Positions 1 through 9,446 of a DNA stretch of 60,137 nucleotides are shown here, piece after piece (positions within the stretch are counted from its first letter, which is position 1; every line of letters begins with the position of its first letter). Below the pieces are notes generated by a model. That model searched no databases, was not told the DNA's origin, and saw only the letters and a program-made list of their open reading frames with translations. The stretch comes from ANME-2 cluster archaeon (GTDB lineage Archaea > Halobacteriota > Methanosarcinia > Methanosarcinales > Methanocomedenaceae): the NCBI GenBank assembly GCA_014237145.1, contig JAAXOC010000096.1, positions 1 to 60,137 on the forward strand, given 5' to 3'. A program made the position numbers and the translations under genes.

Positions 1-94
1 CCAGCCTGGGTGTGGGGTTCAGTTCTGAGGTGGTGGCTAGCCTTTCCTCAGGTTGGATTTGCACCAACTGGCGAGTATGAATTTATCTCGGCAC
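1..94 (-). mobile_element. possible 5' end of a group II intron (domain I), running off the left edge
   Basis: Read on the minus strand, a GTGCC starts at about position 94 and is followed by two hairpins: CGAG/CTCG closing an AT-rich loop, then GTTGG/CCAAC around TGCAAAT. A GAGGAAAGGCTAGCCACC block comes next. This order of short stems after a GTGY start resembles the beginning of bacterial-type group II introns. No reverse transcriptase is visible because the element would continue outside the window. The assignment rests on pattern memory and could be wrong; another structured RNA is possible. Confidence 0.35.
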
Positions 95-210
95 GCCTGC
101 GCTCTCTGCGGTTTTCTGAATAGTCCTAGTAAATAGTAAATAATCTCTAATTCTTAGCATCTCGTTTTATCATCATTGAAGGAAAAATTCATCTGCAATA
201 GGGTCATATT

Positions 211-1386
211 TTATTTAGTAGATATGATCTTTACTACATCACTATCTTCAAGTTCATGTTTTTCACCCATCCGCATCTTGGTTTTGGCATTCACTGCATG
301 CAGGAAGCCATCACCGATATCGGTATGGACCATATATGCCAGGTCATGAGGCGTTGAGCCGCGCTGCAATAAAAATGCATCCGGCAGCATCCTGTCCTTT
401 TTATCTGTATATTTATTCTCATCCTCGACCGGATAGACCACTATCTGGTCCAGCAGTTCCAGGACCGCGGTATTGATACACTCCTGGATTTTGGTACTGC
501 CTTTTTCGTCAAGGAGCATCTTGATCTTATCAAGCCCCACCTTCTGGGCATCGCTTAGTTCTGCTTTGATCTTGAACTCCTTATCACCGGGCAGGTACTC
601 GATCACACCACTTTTAGCAGCCATACGCAGGGCATATTCGGCAGCTGCAGACGTGGGTACCACCACACGGTCCGCTGACATAAGACGCTCTATCAGTTCA
701 GGTGGTGCAATATCCATCTTATTGGCAGCGATTATCAGGGGTTTGCTTTCTTTGCGCAGGGCATCTGCCAGTGCGATCATCTCCTCGTCAGTCCATTTGG
801 TAGGGTCGTCAGGCATTTTTATCTTTAACAGCACTACCCTTGCCTGGTGTTCGTTCACGCCTGCACCCTGCAACTGGTCAGAGATAACCCGCTCCAATTT
901 CAGGTTCTCGGCTTTTATCCTGCGGGAGAGCCTGTCCCAGTTACGTTTAAGGATACCGGACATCCACATAGTGATCTCGTGTTCAAGGAATTCAATATCA
1001 TCAACAGGGTCATGCTGGCCAATGCCTACCGGATTACCTTCAATGTCAGTGCCGCCCGATGCATCTATCACGTGTATGATGGCATTGGCTTGCCCCAGGT
1101 TATCCAGGAATGCATTGCCCAGCCCCTTTCCTTTATGGGCATCAGGGACAAGCCCGGCAATGTCTATGATCTCTACAGGCACGAATCTGGTACCGTCCTG
1201 GCATTGACCGCATTGTTTGCCCAGGCTCTTACATGGGCACTCAACTCTTACATGAGTGACCCCGTGATTGGCATCTATGGTTGTGAATGGATGGTTTGCC
1301 ATCTCAACATTGGCAAGTGTGGCAGCATTGAAGAAAGTGCTCTTACCTGAATTTGGTTTTCCGGCCAGTCCGATAGAAATTGACAT
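211..1386 (-). CDS. YchF/Obg-family GTP-binding protein with TGS domain
   Basis: This is a 391-residue P-loop GTPase of the archaeal YchF (redox-regulated ATPase/Obg-like) group. The G1 motif GKPNSGKST is near residue 9, followed by a G3 motif DIAGLV and a G4 motif NKMD. The C-terminal 80 or so residues look like a TGS domain. A Cys-rich stretch near residue 50 (CPCKSLGKQCGQC) is typical of the archaeal members. Family proteins bind ribosomes or translation factors; the exact role in archaea is not settled. It stands alone, divergent from the Hdr operon, and the 137-bp gap between them must hold both promoters. Confidence 0.9.
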   Translation of the reverse strand: MSISIGLAGKPNSGKSTFFNAATLANVEMANHPFTTIDANHGVTHVRVECPCKSLGKQCGQCQDGTRFVPVEIIDIAGLVPDAHKGKGLGNAFLDNLGQANAIIHVIDASGGTDIEGNPVGIGQHDPVDDIEFLEHEITMWMSGILKRNWDRLSRRIKAENLKLERVISDQLQGAGVNEHQARVVLLKIKMPDDPTKWTDEEMIALADALRKESKPLIIAANKMDIAPPELIERLMSADRVVVPTSAAAEYALRMAAKSGVIEYLPGDKEFKIKAELSDAQKVGLDKIKMLLDEKGSTKIQECINTAVLELLDQIVVYPVEDENKYTDKKDRMLPDAFLLQRGSTPHDLAYMVHTDIGDGFLHAVNAKTKMRMGEKHELEDSDVVKIISTK

Positions 1387-1463
1387 TATCCATATCTTCT
1401 GTTTTGTTTGATTTTATAGTTTTGGTGCAGTATCCAGACTATACGCATACTGCATAACTGGAA

Positions 1464-1480
1464 CAAAGCGAAATATTTAA
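1464..1480 (+). promoter_or_regulatory. archaeal promoter (BRE/TATA) of the Hdr-Fdh operon
   Basis: A purine-rich BRE-like stretch (caaagcg) runs directly into the TATA-like sequence aaatatttaa. It lies about 43-50 bp upstream of the GTG start of the first operon gene, which would put transcription initiation near position 1504. This is a motif reading only. Confidence 0.55.
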
Positions 1481-1522
1481 CACCTACATTGCTCACTTGA
1501 CAAGGATATGTGTATATGGTAG

Positions 1523-2575
1523 GTGACTATTACGTCTTCAAATATTCAACTTTGCTATCAATGCGGAAAATGTACTGCCATCTGTCCGGTCAGGAGGGTT
1601 GTTAAAACCTCACCGAGAAACACTATTTACATGAACAACGTATACAGGACGACTTCAGATGATATCTGGAACTGCCTGACCTGCGGCCTCTGTTATGACG
1701 GCTGTCCGCAAGGTGTTGACTATCCTGAATTTATCAAAGAAGTAAGGGATAGTAATGAAAATGGTGATATAGCTCACAAGGGAGTGTTTAACCTAATAAC
1801 CGACCTGATGGTAGACTTGGACGAGAGTAAGACCAGCCTCGAAGAGGTTGGAAACAATGATTCAAAAATTGGTTACTATCCCGGTTGTCTCGATTTTCAT
1901 GATATGTTCTTCGAGCTGGATGTGGATTTCAAATCAATTGCAGATTCATCAGTGAAATTACTAAAAAGTATAGACCAGGACCCCAAGCTTATGCAGATGA
2001 AATGCTGTGGGCATGACCAGCTCTGGCAGGGGGACAAAGGAACATTCGAAAAACTAAAAGAACAGAATACCAGGATCATAAAAGAGAGTGGTATCGAAAA
2101 GCTGGTCACATCATGTGCAGAATGTTACCGCACATTAAGCCAGGACTATGACCTGCCTATCGAGGTTGTTCATATCAGCCAGCTCCTGAAAGATGCCGAT
2201 CTGGGAATCGATTCAGGAATAAAGGTGACATACCACGATGCGTGCAGGCTGGGCAGGCATATGGGTGAATACGATGCACCCAGGGACGCACTTGCCAATG
2301 CAGGCAGTGAAGTAGTGGAAATGAAACACAACAAGAACGATGCCTGGTGCTGCGGTGTAAGTTCATTAATGAATTGCGATGACAAGAGTAAAGCCTTGAG
2401 AAAGGCCCGGCTTGACGAGGCAAGGGACGTGGATGCACAGGTACTTATTACTACCTGTCCCAAGTGCCTGGCCCACCTGAACTGCATGAAGGATGAACAG
2501 GAATCAGTTGAGCAGTATGATTACGATATTAAGGACCTTACAGTGTTCCTTGCCGAGCAGATGGGAGGTAAGTAA
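1523..2575 (+). CDS. HdrD-like protein (HdrC-HdrB fusion), soluble
   Basis: This 350-residue protein fuses an HdrC-like module to an HdrB-like module, as in HdrD. Two [4Fe-4S] ferredoxin motifs lie at the N-terminus (CYQCGKCTAICP near residue 11; CLTCGLCYDGCP near residue 51). Two CCG (cysteine-rich) domains follow, marked by KCCGHDQ with SCAECY and by WCCGVSS with TCPKCLAHLNC. In HdrB/HdrD such CCG domains bind the noncubane clusters that reduce disulfides. No membrane anchor is seen, so it is probably cytoplasmic. It is the first gene of the operon, with a GTG start after a weak Shine-Dalgarno-like GGTAGG; hdrC starts one base after its stop codon. Its disulfide substrate cannot be read from sequence. 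Confidence 0.85.
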   Translation: MTITSSNIQLCYQCGKCTAICPVRRVVKTSPRNTIYMNNVYRTTSDDIWNCLTCGLCYDGCPQGVDYPEFIKEVRDSNENGDIAHKGVFNLITDLMVDLDESKTSLEEVGNNDSKIGYYPGCLDFHDMFFELDVDFKSIADSSVKLLKSIDQDPKLMQMKCCGHDQLWQGDKGTFEKLKEQNTRIIKESGIEKLVTSCAECYRTLSQDYDLPIEVVHISQLLKDADLGIDSGIKVTYHDACRLGRHMGEYDAPRDALANAGSEVVEMKHNKNDAWCCGVSSLMNCDDKSKALRKARLDEARDVDAQVLITTCPKCLAHLNCMKDEQESVEQYDYDIKDLTVFLAEQMGGK

Positions 2576-2576
2576 T

Positions 2577-3113
2577 ATGAGTGATATTATTAAAACATCT
2601 GATTTTGATATGGAGTTCAGGGATGAGGTGTTCAAGGAACCGGATGCCGATAAAATTACCCTGTGCTTTAACTGTACAGGATGTACTTCCGGATGTCCCA
2701 TGGCCGAACAGGAACCCGAGTACAATATCCGTAAGTTCCTGCGTATGGCAAACCTTGGCATGAAGGACGCCCTGTTGAACAGTCCATATCTCTGGTACTG
2801 CACTACATGTTACAAGTGCCAGGAAAGGTGTCCCCAGGGTGTGAAGAATGTGGATACCCTGCTAAAGATCAGGACCATTGCGATCCAAAATGGTATCATG
2901 CTTGATAATCACAGGAAAGTAAGCCAGTTGGTGATCAAGTTAGGACATGCAGTTCCAATTAATGACGACGCAAAAGAGAAGCGTAAGGACGTAGGACTGG
3001 ACGATACTCCGCCTACTGTGCATAAGTTCGAGAACGCACTGGGCGAAGTTCAAAAACTGTTAAAGATTACCGGTTTTGATGAACTTGTTGCTGATAAGGA
3101 GGAAACATCATGA
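2577..3113 (+). CDS. hdrC: heterodisulfide reductase subunit C (HdrC)
   Basis: HdrC is the small iron-sulfur subunit that relays electrons from HdrA to HdrB. The 178-residue product carries two classical [4Fe-4S] motifs, CFNCTGCTSGCP and CTTCYKCQERCP, spaced as in HdrC. The ATG at 2577 is chosen because GGGAGG sits just upstream; an open frame extends further left inside the preceding gene but is not needed. The gene overlaps hdrB by four bases (ATGA), implying translational coupling. Confidence 0.92.
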   Translation: MSDIIKTSDFDMEFRDEVFKEPDADKITLCFNCTGCTSGCPMAEQEPEYNIRKFLRMANLGMKDALLNSPYLWYCTTCYKCQERCPQGVKNVDTLLKIRTIAIQNGIMLDNHRKVSQLVIKLGHAVPINDDAKEKRKDVGLDDTPPTVHKFENALGEVQKLLKITGFDELVADKEETS

Positions 3114-4015
3114 GTAAATTATCATTCTTCCTGGGTTGTATTGCACCCAATCGATATCCTGGCATTGAAGCTGCTACTATAAAGACACTTGAAAAACTGG
3201 GCATTGAACTTGTAGACCTTGAAGGTGCTTCCTGCTGTCCGGCTCCCGGTGTGTTCAGGTCATTTGACAAGATCACATGGCTAGCGCTGGCATCCAGGAA
3301 TGTAACGCTGTCGGAAGAGATGGGGCTGGATATCCTTACTGTCTGTAACGGGTGTTTCGGATCGTTGGTCGATGCCAACAGTATCATGAAAGAAGATCCG
3401 AAACTCAGAGAAGAAGTTAATAAGGTACTTAAGGAGATCGGGCATGAATTTAAAGGTACGATCGAAGTGCGCCACATTATCGAGTACCTTTCCCAGGAAG
3501 TCGGAGCTGAAAAGATCAAAGAAGCAGTTACCATTCCTATGGACCTCAACGTTGCCCTTCACTACGGATGCCATCTGGTCAAACCAAGTAAAGAGAGGCA
3601 TCTCGGAAGCACAGAGAACCCCACGTTCTTTGATGAACTTGTGGAAGCAACAGGAGCTACCAGCGTGGACTATGAGGATAAAATGGCATGCTGCGGAGCA
3701 GGCGGCGGTGCACGTACGGCAGTACTTGACACTTCACTCCAGATGGTCATGAATAAACTGGAGCACATGAAAGCAGCCGGTGTGGATTGTATCATTGATG
3801 CATGTCCTTTCTGTCACCTGCAGTTTGATGTCGGCCAGACAGAGGTCAAGAAGAAATTCAATAAAGTGTATGATATACCTGTTGTGCATTATTCACAGCT
3901 TCTGGGACTTGCTATGGGTCTTCCACTTAGTGAACTGGGTATTAACCAGAACCTGATAGTAAATGAAGAATTTAATAAAAAGATCGAGAAGATCAGAGGT
4001 GGTGCAAATGAGTAA
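3110..4015 (+). CDS. hdrB: heterodisulfide reductase subunit B (HdrB)
   Basis: HdrB is the catalytic disulfide-reducing subunit. The 301-residue sequence has the expected pair of CCG domains: SCCPAPG and CNGCFGSL in the first, and HYGCHLV, ACCGAGGG and DACPFCH in the second. These cysteines bind the two noncubane [4Fe-4S] clusters in characterised HdrB. The length is typical of HdrB. It overlaps hdrC by four bases and the following hdrA piece by eight bases, so the set is one translational unit. It may act on CoM-S-S-CoB or another disulfide. Confidence 0.93.
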   Translation: MSKLSFFLGCIAPNRYPGIEAATIKTLEKLGIELVDLEGASCCPAPGVFRSFDKITWLALASRNVTLSEEMGLDILTVCNGCFGSLVDANSIMKEDPKLREEVNKVLKEIGHEFKGTIEVRHIIEYLSQEVGAEKIKEAVTIPMDLNVALHYGCHLVKPSKERHLGSTENPTFFDELVEATGATSVDYEDKMACCGAGGGARTAVLDTSLQMVMNKLEHMKAAGVDCIIDACPFCHLQFDVGQTEVKKKFNKVYDIPVVHYSQLLGLAMGLPLSELGINQNLIVNEEFNKKIEKIRGGANE

Positions 4016-5372
4016 ATTAGTTGGTGCTGTGGCTATTGCCGGCGGAGGAATAGCTGGTATCCAGAGTGCCATTGATCTGGCAAGTAGCGGATTGAAGGTT
4101 TATTTGATCGAGAGCAGCACAACCATTGGTGGCAAGATGGCCCAGCTGGATAAGACATTCCCAACACTGGACTGTTCGATGTGTACGCTGTCTCCCAAAC
4201 TGGCTGAAGTGGCCCGCCATCCTAATATTGAACTCATGACCTACAGTGAGATCACAGGAATTACAGGTGAACCGGGTGATTTCACAGTAACTGTGAAGAA
4301 AAAGGCTACATACGTGGATTATGATAAGTGTACTGCCTGCGAGTTGTGCGTTTCCAAATGTCCTGTTAAAGTGCCTGATGAATACAATGAGGGCCAGAAT
4401 AACAGAAAAGCCATCTACCTGGCATTCCCACAGGCGGTACCGAGAGTATTTACCATTGATGCTAATCACTGCTTATACCTGACCAAGGGTAAATGCGGCA
4501 ATTGCCAGAAAGCATGCGAGAACGATGCTATTAATTTTGAGGATACTGACAAAGAAGTAGACATTAATGTGGGAAGTGTTATCTTAAATACAGGATTCGA
4601 ACCCTACGATGCTTCAAACCTGGAGCAGTACAGGATCGACCATCCAAATGTGGTCTCATCCCTGGAATTTGAGAGGCAACTGAGCTCATCAGGACCATTC
4701 GAAGGTCATGTGACCCTTGCTGACGGGTCGCATCCCAAGAATATAGCCTGGATACAGTGTATAGGTTCGCGGAGTCCGGAGATCGGTCGCAATACCTGCA
4801 GCAGTGTTTGCTGTATGTATGCTACCAAGGAAGCTATGGTGGCTATGGAACACGATCTTGATCTTAAGACGACAATTTTCAATATTGATGTGCGGGCTTT
4901 TGGTAAAGGATTCGAGGAATTCTACCAGAAGGCCAAGAATGAGAAGGGAATACGCTTTATCAACAGCCGCCCGTCTGGTGTGGAAGTAGACCCTGTGACA
5001 GATAATATCTCATTAAAATATGAGGCAGAGGACGGCAGCGGGATCAAACGGGAAGAGTTTGATATGGTCGTATTGTCTATAGGACTTACACCATCCGAGA
5101 GCAGTAAAAACCTGGCAAAAATAGCAGGCGTGGAAATGGATGATAACGATTTTGTCAAGACAAAGATCGATAGTCCACTGGAGACGTCAAAACCAGGTAT
5201 TTTTGTTTGCGGTGCCATGCAGGCTCCAAAGGATATCCCAGACACTGTTGCAGATGCCAGCGGAGCTGCCAGTAAAGCATCATCTATGTTATCCAGTGAA
5301 AGAGGGACTCTGGTAACTGAGAAAGAGCGCCTGAGAAGGATATGGGGGATGAGATCAGGACCGGTGTGGTAG
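4008..5372 (+). CDS. HdrA-like flavoprotein, first piece (no N-terminal domain, no C-terminal ferredoxin)
   Basis: This 454-residue HdrA-type protein starts directly at the FAD-binding Rossmann fold (GGGIAGIQSA near residue 12), followed by the HdrA motif CSMCTLSPK. An inserted ferredoxin domain has CTACELCVSKCP and a CLYLTKGKCGNCQKAC cluster. The thioredoxin-reductase-like half ends at GAMQAPKDIPD. The usual N-terminal HdrA domain and C-terminal two-cluster ferredoxin are missing; both occur in the next reading frame. The ORF ends at TAG 5372, overlapping a possible ATG for the second piece at 5342. The two may be separate coupled subunits or a fused HdrA-HdrA protein with a frameshift. Confidence 0.85.
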   Translation: MSKLVGAVAIAGGGIAGIQSAIDLASSGLKVYLIESSTTIGGKMAQLDKTFPTLDCSMCTLSPKLAEVARHPNIELMTYSEITGITGEPGDFTVTVKKKATYVDYDKCTACELCVSKCPVKVPDEYNEGQNNRKAIYLAFPQAVPRVFTIDANHCLYLTKGKCGNCQKACENDAINFEDTDKEVDINVGSVILNTGFEPYDASNLEQYRIDHPNVVSSLEFERQLSSSGPFEGHVTLADGSHPKNIAWIQCIGSRSPEIGRNTCSSVCCMYATKEAMVAMEHDLDLKTTIFNIDVRAFGKGFEEFYQKAKNEKGIRFINSRPSGVEVDPVTDNISLKYEAEDGSGIKREEFDMVVLSIGLTPSESSKNLAKIAGVEMDDNDFVKTKIDSPLETSKPGIFVCGAMQAPKDIPDTVADASGAASKASSMLSSERGTLVTEKERLRRIWGMRSGPVW

Positions 5373-7037
5373 TATGCCGCTGCGGAATAAACAAACATTG
5401 GCAATATAGTAGATGTACCTGATGTAGTAGAGTATGCTAAGACACTGCCGCATGTTGTGCTTGCAAAAGAGGAAGTATATGCCTGCAGTACGGATAGTCT
5501 GGAAGGTATTGCTAATCTGGTAAAAGAGCATAACCTGAACCATATGGTGGTTGCATCATGCACGCCAAGAACCCATGAGCCGTTATTCAGGGAAACACTG
5601 ATGGAAGCTGGTCTTAACCCGTATTTATTCGAACTGGCTATTATCAGGATACATTGTAGCTGGGTCCACCAGAACAATAAAGAAGAAGCAACTAAAAAGG
5701 CCAAGGATATTATCAGGATGAGTGTATCAAGAGCCAATCTGCTTCAGCCTTTGTACCAGGAGAAAATTGAGTTCAATAAGGATGCTCTTGTGATCGGCGG
5801 AGGTATCGCAGGAATGAATGCTGCACTCGATATTGGCGAAAAAGGATTCAAAGTGACGCTTCTTGAGAAAGAGTCCGAGCTGGGAGGAATGTTACTCAAG
5901 TTCACACATCTCCAGGACGGACGCACTACTAAGGAAGTACTGGAACCCATAATACAGAAAGTGGAATCCAACCCGAATATTACTGTGCACAAAGAAACTG
6001 AACTGACTGAGCAGGAAGGTTCTATGGGTAATTTCAAGGGTCACATCAAAGGTGCGAATATTGATGAGGATATTGAGTTCGGAGTAGCAATTATTGCTAC
6101 CGGCGCAAATGAATTTGAGCCTGAGGGTTACTTCTCATATGGCGAGTATTCTAATATCATAACAGAAAGCCAGCTTGAGCAGATGATGGAAGAGGGTGTG
6201 GATGCCAAAAACGTAGTATTCATACAGTGTGCCGGCGGGCGAAATGATAACCGGCCTTACTGTTCCAGGGCATGCTGCACTGTTGCTATGAAGAATGCAC
6301 TCAGGTTAAAAGAATCTGATCCCGATAGGAATATTACTGTGTTATATAGGGATATCAGGACCTTCGGGGTCTGGGAAGAGCTGTATACCAAAGCCAGGGA
6401 ACTTGGTGTGGTATTCATGCGCTATACCGAGGATAAGGAACCCGAAGTTAGCGAAAAATCAGTGCGTGTATTTGATCACCTGATGAATATGGATTTCGAG
6501 ATTAATTACGACCTGATGGTTCTAAGTGCACCTATGGTCACTCCTGAAACAAATGAACTGCTTGCACCGATGTTCAAGGTAACGCTGGATGCTAACAGGT
6601 TCTTCCTGGAGGCGCATATTAAACTGCGGCCAGTAGAATGTGCGACCGATGGTGTGTTCTTAGCCGGGACATCACAGGCACCTAAACTGGTCGACGAATC
6701 TGTCAGCCAGGCATCTGCGGCAGCGTCTCGTGCATGTACTATCCTTTCAAGGGATTTCCTTGAAACTATAGGAAATGTTTCAGTGGTTGATTCCGAGCTG
6801 TGCATTGGCTGCGGCCGATGTACCCTGGTATGTCCGTACAAGGCACCTGAGCTTAAAGAGGTCACAGTTGAGACCGAGGAGATCGTATATATCACTAAGA
6901 AAAGTGAGATCAACCCGGCTGTGTGCAAAGGATGCGGATGTTGCGCTGCTGAGTGCCCGACCGGTGCAATAACTGCAAGACATTTCACAACACCCCAGAT
7001 AATGGCTGTAATAAAAGCCTATGGGGAGGGGATATAA
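5342..7037 (+). CDS. HdrA-like flavoprotein, second piece; frame broken by an AAAC duplication
   Basis: From ATG 5342 the frame gives a normal HdrA N-terminus (TGVVVCRCGIN) but then shifts. AAACAAAC at 5389-5396 is a 4-base tandem duplication; dropping one copy restores CGINIGNIVDV and joins the long open frame to 7037 (about 563 residues). After the N-terminal domain come a FAD Rossmann motif (GGGIAGMNAA), no inserted ferredoxin, and two C-terminal [4Fe-4S] motifs (CIGCGRCTLVCP, CKGCGCCAAECP). It thus complements the preceding HdrA piece, which has the inserted ferredoxin but lacks the ends. The duplication may be a real mutation, a strain variant or an assembly error. Confidence 0.8.
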
Positions 7038-7460
7038 ATGAGCGATTTCGAACCTGATATCTTAACATTCTGCTGCAACTGGTGCAGTTACGCCGGGGCC
7101 GACCTGGCAGGTGTATCACGATTGCAGTATCCCACAAACAACCGTATCATAAGGGTGATGTGCAGCAGCAGAATTGAACCGATACATATCCTTGAAGCGT
7201 TAAAGGAAGGCACTGACGGTATATTGGTAACAGGCTGCCATATAGGCGACTGCCACTATATCGAAGGTAATATTCATACTGATGAGAGGATGAAGGAGAT
7301 CGTAGATGCATTAGAACACCTCGGTCTGAAGGACAGGCTCCATCTGGAGTGGGTCTCAGCAGCCGAGGGTAAGAAATTCCAGGAGACCATTACTGATTTT
7401 GTAGAAAAGATAAGGGCACTGGGCCCCAATCCTCTAAAGGAAAAAGTAAAGGAGGAATAA
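7038..7460 (+). CDS. mvhD: MvhD/HdrA-associated [2Fe-2S] protein, copy 1
   Basis: This 140-residue protein belongs to the MvhD (FrhD/VhuD-like) family, which passes electrons between an electron-donating or accepting module and HdrA. The conserved cysteines are visible in FCCNWCSYAGAD, VMCSSR and GCHIGDCHY. It begins one base after the HdrA stop codon. A second MvhD occurs 2.4 kb downstream, each directly after an HdrA, which suggests HdrA-MvhD pairs assembled in one complex. Confidence 0.92.
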   Translation: MSDFEPDILTFCCNWCSYAGADLAGVSRLQYPTNNRIIRVMCSSRIEPIHILEALKEGTDGILVTGCHIGDCHYIEGNIHTDERMKEIVDALEHLGLKDRLHLEWVSAAEGKKFQETITDFVEKIRALGPNPLKEKVKEE

Positions 7461-7461
7461 C

Positions 7462-9444
7462 ATGACTGAACAAGAAGCAATAACAAATGAAGAACCAGAG
7501 GAATTGAGAATTGGAGCTTTCATCTGTGAATGTGGTGTGAACATCGCAGGTGCAGTGGACTGTTATGGGGAGGCAGATTATATTTCCACTCTTCCAAATG
7601 TGGTCACATCCGTGGTTAATAAATATACATGCAGTGATGCGGGACAGGCAGAGATAAAGAATGCCATCAAGGATCTGAACCTGAACCGTGTGCTTGTGGC
7701 GTCATGTACGCCTAAGACCCACGAACCCATTTTCAGGGCCTGTGTAGAAGAAGCAGGGCTGAATCAATACCTGTTCGAGTTCGTGAACATCAGGGAACAC
7801 TGCAGTTGGATACACATGTGGGAGAAAGAAGACGCTACCAGGAAGGCAAAAGAGCTTGTCCGCATGGGTGTGGCAAGGGCTGCATTACTGGAGCCTTTAG
7901 AGTCAAGCGAAGTGCCGGTGACGAATAAAGCGCTGGTTATAGGCGCTGGTGTCACAGGTATGCAGGCAGCCATGGATATTGGCGATATGGGATTCCAGGT
8001 ATATCTGGTGGAACAGGGACCTTCGATCGGCGGCAAGATGGCCCAGCTTGACAAGACGTTCCCGACAAATAATTGCAGTATCTGTATTCTTGGTCCCAAG
8101 ATGGTGGAAGTTGCCAGGAATGAAAATATCGAAATAATGAGTTACTCCGAAGTGGAGGAAGTGGATGGTTATGTGGGTAACTTCAAGGTAAAGGTGAAGC
8201 ATAAACCGAGGTATCTCAATATAGATGAGTGTACCGGATGCGGCCTGTGTACGGAAAAGTGCCCTGTTGAAGTGCCATATACTGAGTTCAATGAAGGGAT
8301 AGGTACCAGAAAAGCCATCTATACCCCATTCCCTCAGGCAGTGCCATTGCGGGCACTGGTGGATAAATCAATTTGTATTGACTGTGGTGCGTGCATAAAA
8401 GCATGCGAGCGCGGTGCTATTGATATGGACCAGCAGGAAACCTTCTCTGAACTAGATGTGGGTGTTATTATAGTAACTGCGGGTTATGATGTGTACGATC
8501 CTGAACCGAACCACGATTTTGGTTTCGGTTTGTATGATAATGTGATCACTACCATGGAGTTTGAGCGGCTTATCAATGCCAGTGGACCTACCATGGGTAA
8601 AGTAGTACGACCCAGCGATGTGCAGCCACCCAAGCGGATAGGGTTTGTACAGTGCGTTGGAAGCAGGGACACGAACTCTAACATATATTGTTCCAGTTTC
8701 TGTTGTATGGCATCCCTAAAGAATGCCCAGTTGCTCAAGGAAAAATATCCTGAAACAGAAGTATATATTATGTATATGGATATGAGAACACCTTTCAGGA
8801 TGTATGAGGAGTTCTATAACAGGGCAAGGGATATGGGTATCAGGTTCATAAGAGGCAGACCTGCAGAGGTTACCGAGAATGAGGATCATAATATTATTGC
8901 CAGGATAGAGGATACCCTGACCAATGAGATCGTAAACCTGGAACTTGACCTGATGGTACTTAGTGTAGGTGCGGTGGCGTCAGAGAGTACTGAGACTGTG
9001 CGGCAGATCCTGAAGGTAAGTAAGGCTGCGGACGGGTTCATGATGGAAGCACATCCGAAGTTGAAACCTGTTGACACTACACTGGACGGTATCTTTATAG
9101 GTGGTATGACCCAGGGACCAAAGGATATTCCATATTCCATTTCCCAGGGCAGTGCGTGTGCGGCCCGTGCAACACGGTTTTTAGCACAGGGTAAGGCACT
9201 GACCGAGGGTATTACTGCGAAAGTGGATGAGGATATCTGTGTGGGTTGCGGTGTGTGCGTACCTATGTGTCCATTCCAGGCGCTGTCAGTTGAAGATGAT
9301 AAGTTGAAGATCATCACAGCCCTGTGCAAGGGTTGCGGTACCTGCATGGCAGCCTGTCCCACAGGTGCTTTGAATCAGAGTCATTTCAAGAATGAACAGC
9401 TGCTGGCACAGGTTAAGAATGTGTTTGCTTACGGGGAGGTGTGA
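7462..9444 (+). CDS. hdrA: heterodisulfide reductase subunit A (HdrA), complete
   Basis: HdrA carries the FAD that performs flavin-based electron bifurcation. This 660-residue copy has every expected part: an N-terminal iron-sulfur domain (CECGVN near residue 24), the FAD Rossmann motif GAGVTGMQAA, the CSICILGPK motif, an inserted ferredoxin (CTGCGLCTEKCP and CIDCGACIKAC), the thioredoxin-reductase-like domain, and C-terminal ferredoxin motifs (CVGCGVCVPMCP, CKGCGTCMAACP). Its length is normal for methanogen HdrA. An AAAGGAGGAA Shine-Dalgarno sequence precedes the ATG. It sits between two mvhD genes in a very tight operon. Confidence 0.94.
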   Translation: MTEQEAITNEEPEELRIGAFICECGVNIAGAVDCYGEADYISTLPNVVTSVVNKYTCSDAGQAEIKNAIKDLNLNRVLVASCTPKTHEPIFRACVEEAGLNQYLFEFVNIREHCSWIHMWEKEDATRKAKELVRMGVARAALLEPLESSEVPVTNKALVIGAGVTGMQAAMDIGDMGFQVYLVEQGPSIGGKMAQLDKTFPTNNCSICILGPKMVEVARNENIEIMSYSEVEEVDGYVGNFKVKVKHKPRYLNIDECTGCGLCTEKCPVEVPYTEFNEGIGTRKAIYTPFPQAVPLRALVDKSICIDCGACIKACERGAIDMDQQETFSELDVGVIIVTAGYDVYDPEPNHDFGFGLYDNVITTMEFERLINASGPTMGKVVRPSDVQPPKRIGFVQCVGSRDTNSNIYCSSFCCMASLKNAQLLKEKYPETEVYIMYMDMRTPFRMYEEFYNRARDMGIRFIRGRPAEVTENEDHNIIARIEDTLTNEIVNLELDLMVLSVGAVASESTETVRQILKVSKAADGFMMEAHPKLKPVDTTLDGIFIGGMTQGPKDIPYSISQGSACAARATRFLAQGKALTEGITAKVDEDICVGCGVCVPMCPFQALSVEDDKLKIITALCKGCGTCMAACPTGALNQSHFKNEQLLAQVKNVFAYGEV

Positions 9445-9446
9445 TC

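Noticed and set aside
847-1350. Long plus-strand frame opposite the YchF-type GTPase
   Set aside because: It is fully antisense to a gene with clear GTPase motifs and its translation shows no recognisable domain.
4922-5737. Long minus-strand frame across the HdrA junction
   Set aside because: It is antisense to conserved HdrA coding sequence on both sides; it arises from codon bias.
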